Positions 46,514 through 61,500 of a stretch of 64,000 nucleotides of DNA are shown one piece after another. Origin of the DNA: Baylisascaris procyonis (lineage: Eukaryota; Nematoda; Chromadorea; Rhabditida; Ascarididae); contig JAZARR010000193.1 in the NCBI GenBank assembly GCA_037389465.1, positions 1,364,001 through 1,428,000 on the forward strand. The letters are read 5' to 3'. The position numbers and the translations under genes are program-made. Numbering within the stretch: the stretch's first letter is position 1; the number at the start of each line of letters is the position of its first letter. The notes beneath the pieces are model-generated. The model was not told where the DNA came from. It worked only from the letters and a program-made list of their open reading frames with translations, and did no database searches.

Positions 46514-49500
46514 ATCGAAAAATCGTGATTTTCAGCAATTTTTTTCTCGGCTTACGTTCGTCCTCGAGCCGCAGCCCGTACATCGTTCGGGAGATCCCTC
46601 CGAGTAGGCCACAAATCAAAAGATTGTTTATCCTCATATTAAATACCGGCCGAGAACGAGAAGCCTAAATATCGCAAAAATCGTGATATTCAGCAATTTT
46701 TTCCTCGGCTTACGTTCGTCCCCGGGCCGCCGCTCGTATATCGTTCGGGAGGTCCCTCCGAGTAGGCCACAAACCAAGAGACTGTTTATCCTCATAGTAA
46801 ATAGCGGCCGAGAACGAGAAGCCTAAATATCGCAAAAATCGTGATTTTCAGCAATTTTTTTCTCGGCTTACGTTCGTCCTCGAGCCGCAGCCCGTATATC
46901 GTTCGGGAGACCCCTCCGAGTAGGCCACAAATCGAAAGATTGTTTATCCTCATAATAAATACCGGCCGAGAACGAGAAGCCTAAATATCGCAAAAATCGT
47001 GACTTTCAGCAATCTTTTTCTCGGCCTACGTTCGCCCTCGAGCCGCAGCCCACATATCGTTCGGGAGATCCCTCCGAGTAGGCCACAAATCAGAGGATTG
47101 TTTATCCTCATAATAAATAGCGGCCGAGAACGAGAAGCCTAAATATCGCAAAAATCGTGATTTTCAGCAATTTTTTTCTCGGCTTACGTTCGTCCTCGAG
47201 CCGCAGCCCACATATCGTTCGGGAGATCCCTCCGAGTAGGCCACAAATCAGAGGATTGTTTATCCTCATAATAAATACCGGCCGAGAACGAGAAGCCTGA
47301 ATATCGCAAAAATCGTGATTTTCACCAATTTTTTTCTCGGCTTACGTTCGTCCTCGAGCCGCATCCCGTATATCGTTCGGGAGATCCCTCCGAGTAGGCC
47401 ACAAATCAAAAGATTGTTTATCCCCATAATAAACACCGGCCGAGAACGAGAAGCCTAAATATTGCAAAAATCGTGATTTTCAGCAGTCTTTTTCTCGGCT
47501 TGCGTTCGTCCTCGAGCCGCAGCCCGTATATCGTTCGGGAGATCCCTCCGAGTAGGCCACAAATCAAAAGATTGTTTCTCCTCATAATAAATACCGGCCG
47601 AGAACGAGAAGCCTAAATATTACAAAAATCGCGATTTCAGCAATCTTTTTCTCGGCTTACGTTCGTCCTCGGGCCGCAACCCGTACACCGTTCGGGAGAT
47701 CCCTCCGAGTAGGCCACAAATCAAAAGATTGTTTATCCTCACAATAAACACCGGCCGAGAACGAGAAGCCTAAATATTGCAAAAATCGTGATCTTCAGCA
47801 ATCTTTTTCTCGGCCTACGTTCGTCCTCAAGCCGCATCCCGTATGTCGTTCGGGAGATCCCTCCGAGTAGGCCACAAATCAAAAGATTGTTTATCCTCAT
47901 AATAAATACCGGCCGATAACGAGAAGCCTAAATATTACAAAAATCGCGATTTCAGCAATCTTTTTCTCGGCTTACGTTCGTCCTCGGGCCGCAACCCGTA
48001 TATCGTTCGGGAGATCCCTCCGAGTAGGCCACAAATCAAAAGATTGTTTATCCTCATAATAAATACCGGCCGAGAACGAGAAGCCTAAATATCGCAAAAA
48101 TCGTGACTTTCAGCAATCTTTTTCTCGGCCTACGTTCGCCCTCGAGCCGCAGCCCACATATCGTTCGGGAGATCCCTCCGAGTAGGCCACAAATCAGAGG
48201 ATTGTTTATCCTCATAATAAATAGCGGCCGAGAACGAGAAGCCTAAATATCGCAAAAATCGTGATTTTCAGCAATTTTTTTCTCGGCTTACGTTCGTCCT
48301 CGAGCCGCAGCCCACATATCGTTCGGGAGATCCCTCCGAGTAGGCCACAAATCAGAGGATTGTTTATCCTCATAATAAATACCGGCCGAGAACGAGAAGC
48401 CTGAATATCGCAAAAATCGTGATTTTCACCAATTTTTTTCTCGGCTTACGTTCGTCCTCGAGCCGCATCCCGTATATCGTTCGGGAGATCCCTCCGAGTA
48501 GGCCACAAATCAAAAGATTGTTTATCCCCATAATAAACACCGGCCGAGAACGAGAAGCCTAAATATTGCAAAAATCGTGATTTTCAGCAGTCTTTTTCTC
48601 GGCTTGCGTTCGTCCTCGAGCCGCAGCCCGTATATCGTTCGGGAGATCCCTCCGAGTAGGCCACAAATCAAAAGATTGTTTCTCCTCATAATAAATACCG
48701 GCCGAGAACGAGAAGCCTAAATATTACAAAAATCGCGATTTCAGCAATCTTTTTCTCGGCTTACGTTCGTCCTCGGGCCGCAACCCGTACACCGTTCGGG
48801 AGATCCCTCCGAGTAGGCCACAAATCAAAAGATTGTTTATCCTCATAATAAACACCGGCCGAGAACGAGAAGCCTAAATATTGCAAAAATCGTGATTTTC
48901 AGCAATCTTTTTCTCGGCTTGCGTTCGTCCTCGAGCCGCACCCGTATATCGTTCGGGAGATCCCTCCGAGTAGGCCACAAATCAAAAGATTGTTTATCCT
49001 CATAATAAATACCGGCCGAGAAGGAGAAGCCTAAATATTGCAAAAATCGTGATTTTCAGCAATCTTTTTCTCGGCTTACGTTCGTCCTCGAGCCGCAGCC
49101 CGTATATCGTTCGGGAGATCCCTCCGAGTAGGCCACAAATCAAGAGATTATTTATCCTCATAATAAACACCGGCCGAGAACGAGAAGCCTAAATATTGCA
49201 AAAATCGTGATTTTCAGCAATCTTTTTCTCGGCTTACGTTCGTCCTCGGGCCGCATCCCGTATATCGTTCGGGAGATCCCTCCGAGTAGGCCACAAATCA
49301 AAAGATTGTTTATCCTCATAATAAATACCGGCCGAGAAGGAGAAGCCTGAATATCGCAAAAATCGTGATTTTCACCAATTTTTTTCTCGGCTTACGTTCG
49401 TCCTCGAGCCGCATCCCGTATATCGTTCGGGAGATCCCTCCGAGTAGGCCACAAATCAAAAGATTGTTTATCCTCATAATAAACACCGGCCGAGAACGAG

Positions 49501-52500
49501 AAGCCTAAATATTGCAAAAATCGTGATTTTCAGCAATCTTTTTCTCGGCTTACGTTCCTCCTCGAGCCGCAGCCCGCATATCGTTCGGGAGATCCCTCCG
49601 AGTAGGCCACAAATCAAAAGATTGTTTATCCTCATAATAAACACCGGCCGAGAACGAGAAGCCTAAATATTGCAAAAATCGTGATATTCAGCAATCTTTT
49701 TCTCGGCTTACTTTCGTCCTCGAGCCGCAGCCCGCATATCGTTCGGGAGATCCCTCCGAGTAGGCCACAAATCAAAAGATTGTTTATCCTCATAATAAAC
49801 ACCGGCCGAGAACGAGAAGCCTAAATATTGCAAAAATCGTGATTTTCAGCAATCTTTTTCTCGGCTTACTTTCGTCCTCGAGCCGCAGCCCGCATATCGT
49901 TCGGGAGATCCCTCCGAGTAGGCCACAAATCAAAAGATTGTTTATCCTCATAATAAACACCGGCCGAGAACGAGAAGCCTAAATATTGCAAAAATCGTGA
50001 TTTTCAGCAATCTTTTTCTCGGCTTACGTTCCTCCTCGAGCCGCAGCCCGCATATCGTTCGGGAGATCCCTCCGAGTAGGCCACAAATCAAAAGATTGTT
50101 TATCCCCATAATAAATACCGGCCGAGAACGAGAAGCCTAAATATTGCAAAAATCGTGATCTTCAGCAATCTTTTTCTCGGCCTACGTTCGTCCTCAAGCC
50201 GCATCCCGTATGTCGTTCGGGAGATCCCTCCGAGTAGGCCACAAATCAAAAGATTGTTTATCCTCATAATAAATACCGGCCGATAACGAGAAGCCTAAAT
50301 ATTGCAAAAATCGTGATTTTCAGCAATCTTTTTCTCGGCTTACGTTCGTCCTCGAGCCGCAGCCCGTATATCGTTCGGGAGATCCCTCCGAGTAGGCCAC
50401 AAATCAAAAGATTGTTTCTCCTCATAATAAATACCGGCCGAGAACGAGAAGCCTAAATATTACAAAAATCGCGATTTCAGCAATCTTTTTCTCGGCTTAC
50501 GTTCGTCCTCGGGCCGCAACCCGTATATCGTTCGGGAGATCCCTCCGAGTAGGCCACAAATCAAAAGATTGTTTATCCTCACAATAAACACCGGCCGAGA
50601 ACGAGAAGCCTAAAAATTGCAAAAATCGTGATTTTCAGCAATCTTTTTCTCGGCCTACGTTCGTCCTCAAGCCGCATCCCGTATGTCGTTCGGGAGATCC
50701 CTCCGAGTAGGCCACAAATCAAAAGATTGTTTATCCTCATAATAAATACCGGCCGATAACGAGAAGCCTAAATATTGCAAAAATCGTGATTTTCAGCAAT
50801 CTTTTTCTCGGCTTACGTTCGTCCTCGAGCCGCAGCCCGTATATCGTTCGGGAGATCCCTCCGAGTAGGCCACAAATCAAAAGATTGTTTATCCTCATAA
50901 TAAACACCGGCCGAGAACGAGAAGCCTAAATATTGCAAAAATCGTGATTTTCAGCAATCTTTTTCTCGGCTTACGTTCCTCCTCGAGCCGCAGCCCGCAT
51001 ATCGTTCGGGAGATCCCTCCGAGTAGGCCACAAATCAAAAGATTGTTTATCCTCATAATAAACACCGGCCGAGAACGAGAAGCCTAAATATTGCAAAAAT
51101 CGTGATTTTCAGCAATCTTTTTCTCGGCTTACTTTCGTCCTCGAGCCGCAGCCCGCATATCGTTCGGGAGATCCCTCCGAGTAGGCCACAAATCAAAAGA
51201 TTGTTTATCCTCATAATAAACACCGGCCGAGAACGAGAAGCCTAAATATTGCAAAAATCGTGATTTTCAGCAATCTTTTTCTCGGCTTACGTTCCTCCTC
51301 GAGCCGCAGCCCGCATATCGTTCGGGAGATCCCTCCGAGTAGGCCACAAATCAAAAGATTGTTTATCCCCATAATAAATACCGGCCGAGAACGAGAAGCC
51401 TAAATATTGCAAAAATCGTGATCTTCAGCAATCTTTTTCTCGGCCTACGTTCGTCCTCAAGCCGCATCCCGTATGTCGTTCGGGAGATCCCTCCGAGTAG
51501 GCCACAAATCAAAAGATTGTTTATCCTCATAATAAATACCGGCCGATAACGAGAAGCCTAAATATTGCAAAAATCGTGATTTTCAGCAATCTTTTTCTCG
51601 GCTTACGTTCGTCCTCGAGCCGCAGCCCGTATATCGTTCGGGAGATCCCTCCGAGTAGGCCACAAATCAAAAGATTGTTTCTCCTCATAATAAATACCGG
51701 CCGAGAACGAGAAGCCTAAATATTACAAAAATCGCGATTTCAGCAATCTTTTTCTCGGCTTACGTTCGTCCTCGGGCCGCAACCCGTATATCGTTCGGGA
51801 GATCCCTCCGAGTAGGCCACAAATCAAAAGATTGTTTATCCTCACAATAAACACCGGCCGAGAACGAGAAGCCTAAAAATTGCAAAAATCGTGATTTTCA
51901 GCAATCTTTTTCTCGGCCTACGTTCGTCCCCAAGCCGCAGCCCGTATATCGTTCGGGAGATCCCTCCGAGTAGGCCACAAATCAAAAGATTGTTTATCCC
52001 CATAATAAATACCGGCCGAGAACGAGAAGCCTAAATATTGCAAAAATCGTGATTTTCAGCAATCTTTTTCTCGGCTTACGTTCGTCCTCGAGCCGCATCC
52101 CCTATATCGTTCGGGAGATCCCTCCGAGTAGGCCACAAATCAAAAGATTGTTTATCCTCATAATAAACACCGGCCGAGAACGAGAAGCCTAAATATTGCA
52201 AAAATCGTGATTTTCAGCAATCTTTTTCTCGGCTTGCGTTCGTCCTCGAGCCGCACCCGTATATCGTTCGGGAGATCCCTCCGAGTAGGCCACAAATCAA
52301 AAGATTGTTTATCCTCATAATAAATACCGGCCGAGAAGGAGAAGCCTAAATATTGCAAAAATCGTGATTTTCAGCAATCTTTTTCTCGGCTTACGTTCGT
52401 CCTCGAGCCGCAGCCCGTATATCGTTCGGGAGATCCCTCCGAGTAGGCCACAAATCAAGAGATTATTTATCCTCATAATAAACACCGGCCGAGAACGAGA

Positions 52501-55500
52501 AGCCTAAATATTGCAAAAATCGTGATTTTCAGCAATCTTTTTCTCGGCTTACGTTCGTCCTCGGGCCGCATCCCGTATATCGTTCGGGAGATCCCTCCGA
52601 GTAGGCCACAAATCAAAAGATTGTTTATCCTCATAATAAATACCGGCCGAGAAGGAGAAGCCTAAATATTGCAAAAATCGTGATTTTCAGCAATCTTTTT
52701 CTCGGCTTGCGTTCGTCCTCGAGCCGCAGCCCGTATATCGTTCGGGAGATCCCTCCGAGTAGGCCACAAATCAAAAGATTGTTTATCCTCACAATAAATA
52801 CCGGCCGAGAACGAGAAGCCTAAATATTACAAAAATCGCGATTTCAGCAATCTTTTTCTCGGCTTACGTTCGTCCTCGGGCCGCAACCCGTACACCGTTC
52901 GGGAGATCCCTCCGAGTAGGCCACAAATCAAAAGATTGTTTATCCTCACAATAAACACCGGCCGAGAACGAGAAGCCTAAATATTGCAAAAATCGTGATT
53001 TTCAGCAATCTTTTTCTCGGCCTACGTTCGTCCTCAAGCCGCAGCCCGTATATCGTTCGGGAGATCCCTCCGAGTAGGCCACAAATCAAAAGATTGTTTA
53101 TCCTCATAATAAACACCGGCCGAGAACGAGAAGCCTAAATATTGCAAAAATCGTGATTTTCAGCAATCTTTTTCTCGGCTTACGTTCCTCCTCGAGCCGC
53201 AGCCCGCATATCGTTCGGGAGATCCCTCCGAGTAGGCCACAAATCAAAAGATTGTTTATCCTCATAATAAACACCGGCCGAGAACGAGAAGCCTAAATAT
53301 TGCAAAAATCGTGATTTTCAGCAATCTTTTTCTCGGCTTACTTTCGTCCTCGAGCCGCAGCCCGCATATCGTTCGGGAGATCCCTCCGAGTAGGCCACAA
53401 ATCAAAAGATTGTTTATCCTCATAATAAATACCGGCCGATAACGAGAAGCCTAAATATTACAAAAATCGTGATTTTCAGCAATCTTTTTCTCGGCTCGCG
53501 TTCGTCCTCGAGCCGCAGCCCGTACATCGTTCGGGAGATCCCTCCGAGTAGGCCACAAATCAAAAGATTGTTTATCCTCATAATAAATACCGGCCGAGAA
53601 CGAGAAGCCTAAATATTGCAAAAATCGTGATTTTCAGCAATCTTTTTCTCGGCTTACGTTCGTCCTCAAGCCGCAGCCCGTATATCGTTCGGGAGATCCC
53701 TCCGAGTAGGCCACAAATCAAAAGATTGTTTATCCTCATAATAAACACCGGCCGAGAACGAGAAGCCTAAATATTGCAAAAATCGTGATTTTCAGCAATC
53801 TTTTTCTCGGCTTACGTTCCTCCTCGAGCCGCAGCCCGCATATCGTTCGGGAGATCCCTCCGAGTAGGCCACAAATCAAAAGATTGTTTATCCTCATAAT
53901 AAACACCGGCCGAGAACGAGAAGCCTAAATATTGCAAAAATCGTGATTTTCAGCAATCTTTTTCTCGGCTTACTTTCGTCCTCGAGCCGCAGCCCGCATA
54001 TCGTTCGGGAGATCCCACCGAGTAGGCCACAAATCAAAAGATTGTTTATCCTCATAATAAACACCGGCCGAGAACGAGAAGCCTAAATATTGCAAAAATC
54101 GTGATTTTCAGCAATCTTTTTCTCGGCTTACGTTCCTCCTCGAGCCGCAGCCCGCATATCGTTCGGGAGATCCCTCCGAGTAGGCCACAAATCAAAAGAT
54201 TGTTTATCCCCATAATAAATACCGGCCGAGAACGAGAAGCCTAAATATTGCAAAAATCGTGATTTTCAGAAATCTTTTTCTCGGCTCGCGTTCGTCCTCG
54301 AGCCGCAGCCCGTACATCGTTCGGGAGATCCCTCCGAGTAGGCCACAAATCAAAAGATTGTTTATCCTCATAATAAATACCGGCCGATAACGAGAAGCCT
54401 AAATATTGCAAAAATCGTGATTTTCAGCAATCTTTTTCTCGGCTCGCGTTCGTCCTCGAGCCGCAGCCCGTACATCGTTCGGGAGATCCCTCCGAGTAGG
54501 CCACAAATCAAAAGATTGTTTATCCTCATAATAAATACCGGCCGAGAACGAGAAGCCTAAATATTGCAAAAATCGTGATTTTCAGCAATCTTTTTCTCGG
54601 CTTACGTTCGTCCCCGTTCCGCAGCCCGTATATCTTTCGGGAGATCCCTCCGAGCTGGCCACAAACCAAAAGATTGTTTATCCTCCTAATAAATACCGGC
54701 CGAGAACGAGAAGCCTAAATATCGCAAAAATCGTGATTTTCAGCAATCTTTTTCTCGGCTTACGTTCGTCCTCGGGCCGCATCCCGTATATCGTTCGGGA
54801 GATCCCTCCGAGTAGGCCACAAATCAAAAGACTGTTTATCCTCATAATAAATACCGGCCGAGAAGGAGAAGCCTAAATATTGCAAAAATCGTGATTTTCA
54901 GCAATCTTTTTCTCGGCTTGCGTTCGTCCTCGAGCCGCATCCCGTATATCGTTCGGGAGATCCCTCCGAGTAGGCCACAAATCAAAAGATTGTTTATCCT
55001 CATAATAAACACCGGCCGAGAACGAGAAGCCTAAATATTGCAAAAATCGTGATTTTCAGCAATCTTTTTCTCGGCTTACGTTCGTCCTCGGGCCGCATCC
55101 CGTATATCGTTCGGGAGATCCCTCCGAGTGGGCCACAAATCAAAAGATTGTTTATCCTCATAATAAATACCGGCCGAGAAGGAGAAGCCTAAATATTGCA
55201 AAAATCGTGATTTTCAGCAATCTTTTTCTCGGCTTACGTTCGTCCTCGGGCCGCATCCCGTATATCGTTCGGGAGAACCCTCCGAGTAGGCCACAAATCA
55301 AAAGATTGTTTGTCCCCATAATAAATACCGGCCGAGAAGGAGAAGCCTAAATATTGCAAAAATCGTGATTTTCAGCAATCTTTTTCTCGGCTTACGTTCG
55401 TCCTCGAGCCGCAGCCCGTATATCGTTCGGGAGATCCCTCCGAGTAGGCCACAAATCAAAAGATTGTTTATCCTCATAATAAATACCACCCGAGAACGAG

Positions 55501-58500
55501 AAGCCTAAATATTGCAAAAATCGTGATTTTCAGCAATCTTTTTCTCGGCTTACGTTCGTCCCCGGGCCGCAGCCCGTATATCTTTCGGGAGATCCCTCCG
55601 AGCTGGCCACAAATCAAAAGATTGTTCATCCTCACAATAAATACCGGCCGAGAACGAGAAGCCTAAATATTACAAAAATCGCGATTTCAGCAATCTTTTT
55701 CTCGGCTTACGTTCGTCCTCGGGCCGCAACCCGTACACCGTTCGGGAGATCCCTCCGAGTAGGCCACAAATCAAAAGATTGTTTATCCTCACAATAAACA
55801 CCGGCCGAGAACGAGAAGCCTAAATATTGCAAAAATCGTGATTTTCAGCAATCTTTTTCTCGGCCTACGTTCGTCCTCAAGCCGCAGCCCGTATATCGTT
55901 CGGGAGACCCCTCCGAGTAGGCCACAAATCAAAAGATTGTTTATCCTCATAATAAACACCGGCCGAGAACGAGAAGCCTAAATATTGCAAAAATCGTGAT
56001 TTTCAGCAATCTTTTTCTCGGCCTACGTTCCTCCTCGAGCCGCAGCCCGCATATCGTTCGGGAGATCCCTCCGAGTAGGCCACAAATCAAAAGATTGTTT
56101 ATCCTCATAATAAACACCGGCCGAGAACGAGAAGCCTAAATATTGCAAAAATCGTGATTTTCAGCAATCTTTTTCTCGGCTTACTTTCGTCCTCGAGCCG
56201 CAGCCCGCATATCGTTCGGGAGATCCCTCCGAGTAGGCCACAAATCAAAAGATTGTTTATCCTCATAATAAACACCGGCCGAGAACGAGAAGCCTAAATA
56301 TTGCAAAAATCGTGATTTTCAGCAATCTTTTTCTCGGCTTACGTTCCTCCTCGAGCCGCAGCCCGCATATCGTTCGGGAGATCCCTCCGAGTAGGCCACA
56401 AATCAAAAGATTGTTTATCCCCATAATAAATACCGGCCGAGAACGAGAAGCCTAAATATTGCAAAAATCGTGATTTTCAGAAATCTTTTTCTCGGCTCGC
56501 GTTCGTCCTCGAGCCGCAGCCCGTATATCGTTCGGGAGATCCCTCCGAGTAGGCCACAAATCAAAAGATTGTTTATCCTCACAATAAACACCGGCCGAGA
56601 ACGAGAAGCCTAAATATTGCAAAAATCGTGATTTTCAGCAATCTTTTTCTCGGCCTACGTTCGTCCTCAAGCCGCAGCCCGTATATCGTTCGGGAGATCC
56701 CTCCGAGTAGGCCACAAATCAAAAGATTGTTTATCCTCATAATAAACACCGGCCGAGAACGAGAAGCCTAAATATTGCAAAAATCGTGATTTTCAGCAAT
56801 CTTTTTCTCGGCTTACGTTCCTCCTCGAGCCGCAGCCCGCATATCGTTCGGGAGATCCCTCCGAGTAGGCCACAAATCAAAAGATTGTTTATCCTCATAA
56901 TAAACACCGGCCGAGAACGAGAAGCCTAAATATTGCAAAAATCGTGATTTTCAGCAATCTTTTTCTCGGCTTACTTTCGTCCTCGAGCCGCAGCCCGCAT
57001 ATCGTTCGGGAGATCCCTCCGAGTAGGCCACAAATCAAAAGATTGTTTATCCTCATAATAAACACCGGCCGAGAACGAGAAGCCTAAATATTGCAAAAAT
57101 CGTGATTTTCAGCAATCTTTTTCTCGGCTTACCTTCCTCCTCGAGCCGCAGCCCGCATATCGTTCGGGAGATCCCTCCGAGTAGGCCACAAATCAAAAGA
57201 TTGTTTATCCCCATAATAAATACCGGCCGAGAACGAGAAGCCTAAATATTGCAAAAATCGTGATTTTCAGAAATCTTTTTCTCGGCTCGCGTTCGTCCTC
57301 GAGCCGCAGCCCGTATATCGTTCGGGAGATCCCTCCGAGTAGGCCACAAATCAAAAGATTGTTTATCCTCATAATAAATACCGGCCGAGAACGAGAAGCC
57401 TAAATATTGCAAAAATCGTGATTTTCAGCAATCTTTTTCTCGGCTCGCGTTCGTCCTCGAGCCGCAGCCCGTACATCGTTCGGGAGATCCCTCCGAGTAG
57501 GCCACAAATCAAAAGATTGTTTATCCTCATAATAAATACCGGCCGAGAACGAGAAGCCTAAATATTGCAAAAATCGTGATTTTCAGCAATCTTTTTCTCG
57601 GCTTACGTTCGTCCTCGAGCCGCAGCTCGTATATCGTTCGGGAGATCCCTCCGAGTAGGCCACAAATCAAAAGATTGTTTATCCTCATAATAAATACCAC
57701 CCGAGAACGAGAAGCCTAAATATTGCAAAAATCGTGATTTTCAGCAATCTTTTTCTCGGCTTACGTTCGTCCCCGTTCCGCAGCCCGTATATCTTTCGGG
57801 AGATCCCTCCGAGCTGGCCACAAATCAAAAGATTGTTTATCCTCCTAATAAATACCGGCCGAGAACGAGAAGCCTAAATATCGCAAAAATCGTGATTTTC
57901 AGCAATCTTTTTCTCGGCTTACGTTCGTCCTCGGGCCGCATCCCGTATATCGTTCGGGAGATCCCTCCGAGTAGGCCACAAATCAAAAGATTGTTTATCC
58001 TCATAATAAACACCGGCCGAGAACGAGAAGCCTAAATATTGCAAAAATCGTGATTTTCAGCAATCTTTTTCTCGGCTTACGTTCGTCCTCGGGCCGCATC
58101 CCGTATATCGTTCGGGAGATCCCTCCGAGTGGGCCACAAATCAAAAGATTGTTTATCCTCATAATAAATACCGGCCGAGAAGGAGAAGCCTAAATATTGC
58201 AAAAATCGTGATTTTCAGCAATCTTTTTCTCGGCTTACGTTCGTCCTCGGGCCGCATCCCGTATATCGTTCGGGAGAACCCTCCGAGTAGGCCACAAATC
58301 AAAAGATTGTTTATCCCCATAATAAATACCGGCCGAGAAGGAGAAGCCTAAATATTGCAAAAATCGTGATTTTCAGCAATCTTTTTCTCGGCTTACGTTC
58401 GTCCTCGAGCCGCAGCCCGTATATCGTTCGGGAGATCCCTCCGAGTAGGCCACAAATCAAACGATTGTTTATCCTCATAATAAATACCACCCGAGAACGA

Positions 58501-61500
58501 GAAGCCTAAATATTGCAAAAATCGTGATTTTCAGCAATCTTTTTCTCGGCTTACGTTCGTCCCCGGGCCGCAGCCCGTATATCTTTCGGGAGATCCCTCC
58601 GAGCTGGCCACAAATCAAAAGATTGTTTATCCTCCTAATAAATACCGGCCGAGAACGAGAAGCCTAAATATCGCAAAAATCGTGATTTTCAGCAATCTTT
58701 TTCTCGGCTTACGTTCGTCCTCGGGCCGCATCCCGTATATCGTTCGGGAGATCCTTCCGAGTAGGCCACAAATCAAAAGATTGTTTATCCTCATAATAAA
58801 TACCGGCCGAGAAGGAGAAGCCTAAATATTGCAAAAATCGTGATTTTCAGCAATCTTTTTCTCGGCTTACGTTCGTCCTCGAGCCGCAGCCCGTATATCG
58901 TTCGGGAGATCCCTCCGAGTAGGCCACAAATCAAAAGATTGTTTATCCTCATAATAAATACCGGCCGAGAAGGAGAAGCCTAAATATTGCAAAAATCGTG
59001 ATTTTCAGCAATCTTTTTCTCGGCTTACGTTCGTCCTCGAGCCGCATCCCGTATATCGTTCGGGAGATCCCTCCGAGTAGGCCACAAATCAAAAGATTGT
59101 TTATCCTCATAATAAATACCGGCCGAGAAGGAGAAGCCTAAATATTGCAAAAATCGTGATTTTCAGCAATCTTTTTCTCGGCTTACGTTCGTCCTCGAGC
59201 CGCAGCCCGTATATCGTTCGGGAGATCCCTCCGAGTAGGCCACAAATCAAGAGATTGTTTATCCTCATAATAAACACCGGCCGAGAACGAGAAGCCTAAA
59301 TATTGCAAAAATCGTGATTTTCAGCAATCTTTTTCTCGGCTTACGTTCCTCCTCGAGCCGCAGCCCGCATATCGTTCGGGAGATCCCTCCGAGTAGGCCA
59401 CAAATCAAAAGATTGTTTATCCTCATAATAAACACCGGCCGAGAACGAGAAGCCTAAATATTGCAAAAATCGTGATTTTCAGCAATCTTTTTCTCGGCTT
59501 ACTTTCGTCCTCGAGCCGCAGCCCGCATATCGTTCGGGAGATCCCTCCGAGTAGGCCACAAATCAAAAGATTGTTTATCCTCATAATAAACACCGGCCGA
59601 GAACGAGAAGCCTAAATATTGCAAAAATCGTGATTTTCAGCAATCTTTTTCTCGGCTTACGTTCCTCCTCGAGCCGCAGCCCGCATATCGTTCGGGAGAT
59701 CCCTCCGAGTAGGCCACAAATCAAAAGATTGTTTATCCCCATAATAAATACCGGCCGAGAACGAGAAGCCTAAATATTGCAAAAATCGTGATTTTCAGCA
59801 ATCTTTTTCTCGGCCTACGTTCGTCCTCAAGCCGCATCCCGTATGTCGTTCGGGAGATCCCTCCGAGTAGGCCACAAATCAAAAGATTGTTTATCCTCAT
59901 AATAAATACCGGCCGATAACGAGAAGCCTAAATATTGCAAAAATCGTGATTTTCAGCAATCTTTTTCTCGGCTTACGTTCGTCCTCGAGCCGCAGCCCGT
60001 ATATCGTTCGGGAGATCCCTCCGAGTAGGCCACAAATCAAAAGATTGTTTATCCTCATAATAAATACCGGCCGAGAACGAGAAGCCTAAATATTACAAAA
60101 ATCGCGATTTCAGCAATCTTTTTCTCGGCTTACGTTCGTCCTCGGGCCGCAACCCGTATATCGTTCGGGAGATCCCTCCGAGTAGGCCACAAATCAAAAG
60201 ATTGTTTATCCTCATAATAAACACCGGCCGAGAACGAGAAGCCTAAATATTGCAAAAATCGTGATTTTCAGCAATCTTTTTCTCGGCCTACGTTCGTCCC
60301 CAAGCCGCAGCCCGTATATCGTTCGGGAGATCCCTCCGAGTAGGCCACAAATCAAAAGATTGTTTATCCCCATAATAAATACCGGCCGAGAACGAGAAGC
60401 CTAAATATTGCAAAAATCGTGATTTTCAGCAATCTTTTTCTCGGCTTACGTTCGTCCTCGAGCCGCATCCCCTATATCGTTCGGGAGATCCCTCCGAGTA
60501 GGCCACAAATCAAAAGATTGTTTATCCTCATAATAAACACCGGCCGAGAACGAGAAGCCTAAATATTGCAAAAATCGTGATTTTCAGCAATCTTTTTCTC
60601 GGCTTACGTTCGTCCTCGAGCCGCACCCGTATATCGTTCGGGAGATCCCTCCGAGTAGGCCACAAATCAAAAGATTGTTTATCCTCATAATAAATACCGG
60701 CCGAGAAGGAGAAGCCTAAATATTGCAAAAATCGTGATTTTCAGCAATCTTTTTCTCGGCTTACGTTCGTCCTCGAGCCGCAGCCCGTATATCGTTCGGG
60801 AGATCCCTCCGAGTAGGCCACAAATCAAAAGATTGTTTATCCTCATAATAAACACCGGCCGAGAACGAGAAGCCTAAATATTGCAAAAATCGTGATTTTC
60901 AGCAATCTTTTTCTCGGCTTACGTTCGTCCTCGGGCCGCATCCCGTATATCGTTCGGGAGATCCCTCCGAGTAGGCCACAAATCAAAAGATTGTTTATCC
61001 TCATAATAAATACCGGCCGAGAAGGAGAAGCCTAAATATTGCAAAAATCGTGATTTTCAGCAATCTTTTTCTCGGCTTGCGTTCGTCCTCGAGCCGCAGC
61101 CCGTATATCGTTCGGGAGATCCCTCCGAGTAGGCCACAAATCAAAAGATTGTTTATCCTCACAATAAATACCGGCCGAGAACGAGAAGCCTAAATATTGC
61201 AAAAATCGTGATTTTCAGCAATCTTTTTCTCGGCTTACGTTCGTCCTCGGGCCGCAACCCGTATATCGTTCGGGAGATCCCTCCGAGTAGGCCACAAATC
61301 AAAAGATTGTTTATCCTCACAATAAACACCGGCCGAGAACGAGAAGCCTAAATATTGCAAAAATCGTGATTTTCAGCAATCTTTTTCTCGGCTTACGTTC
61401 GTCCTCAAGCCGCAGCCCGTATATCGTTCGGGAGATCCCTCCGAGTAGGCCACAAATCAAAAGATTGTTTATCCTCATAATAAACACCGGCCGAGAACGA

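Noticed and set aside
48843..60728. Repeated minus-strand frames of 63-66 codons in the satellite
   Set aside because: They occur only where a small deletion in a 158-bp unit removes a stop; they are copies of the same satellite unit and not a gene family.
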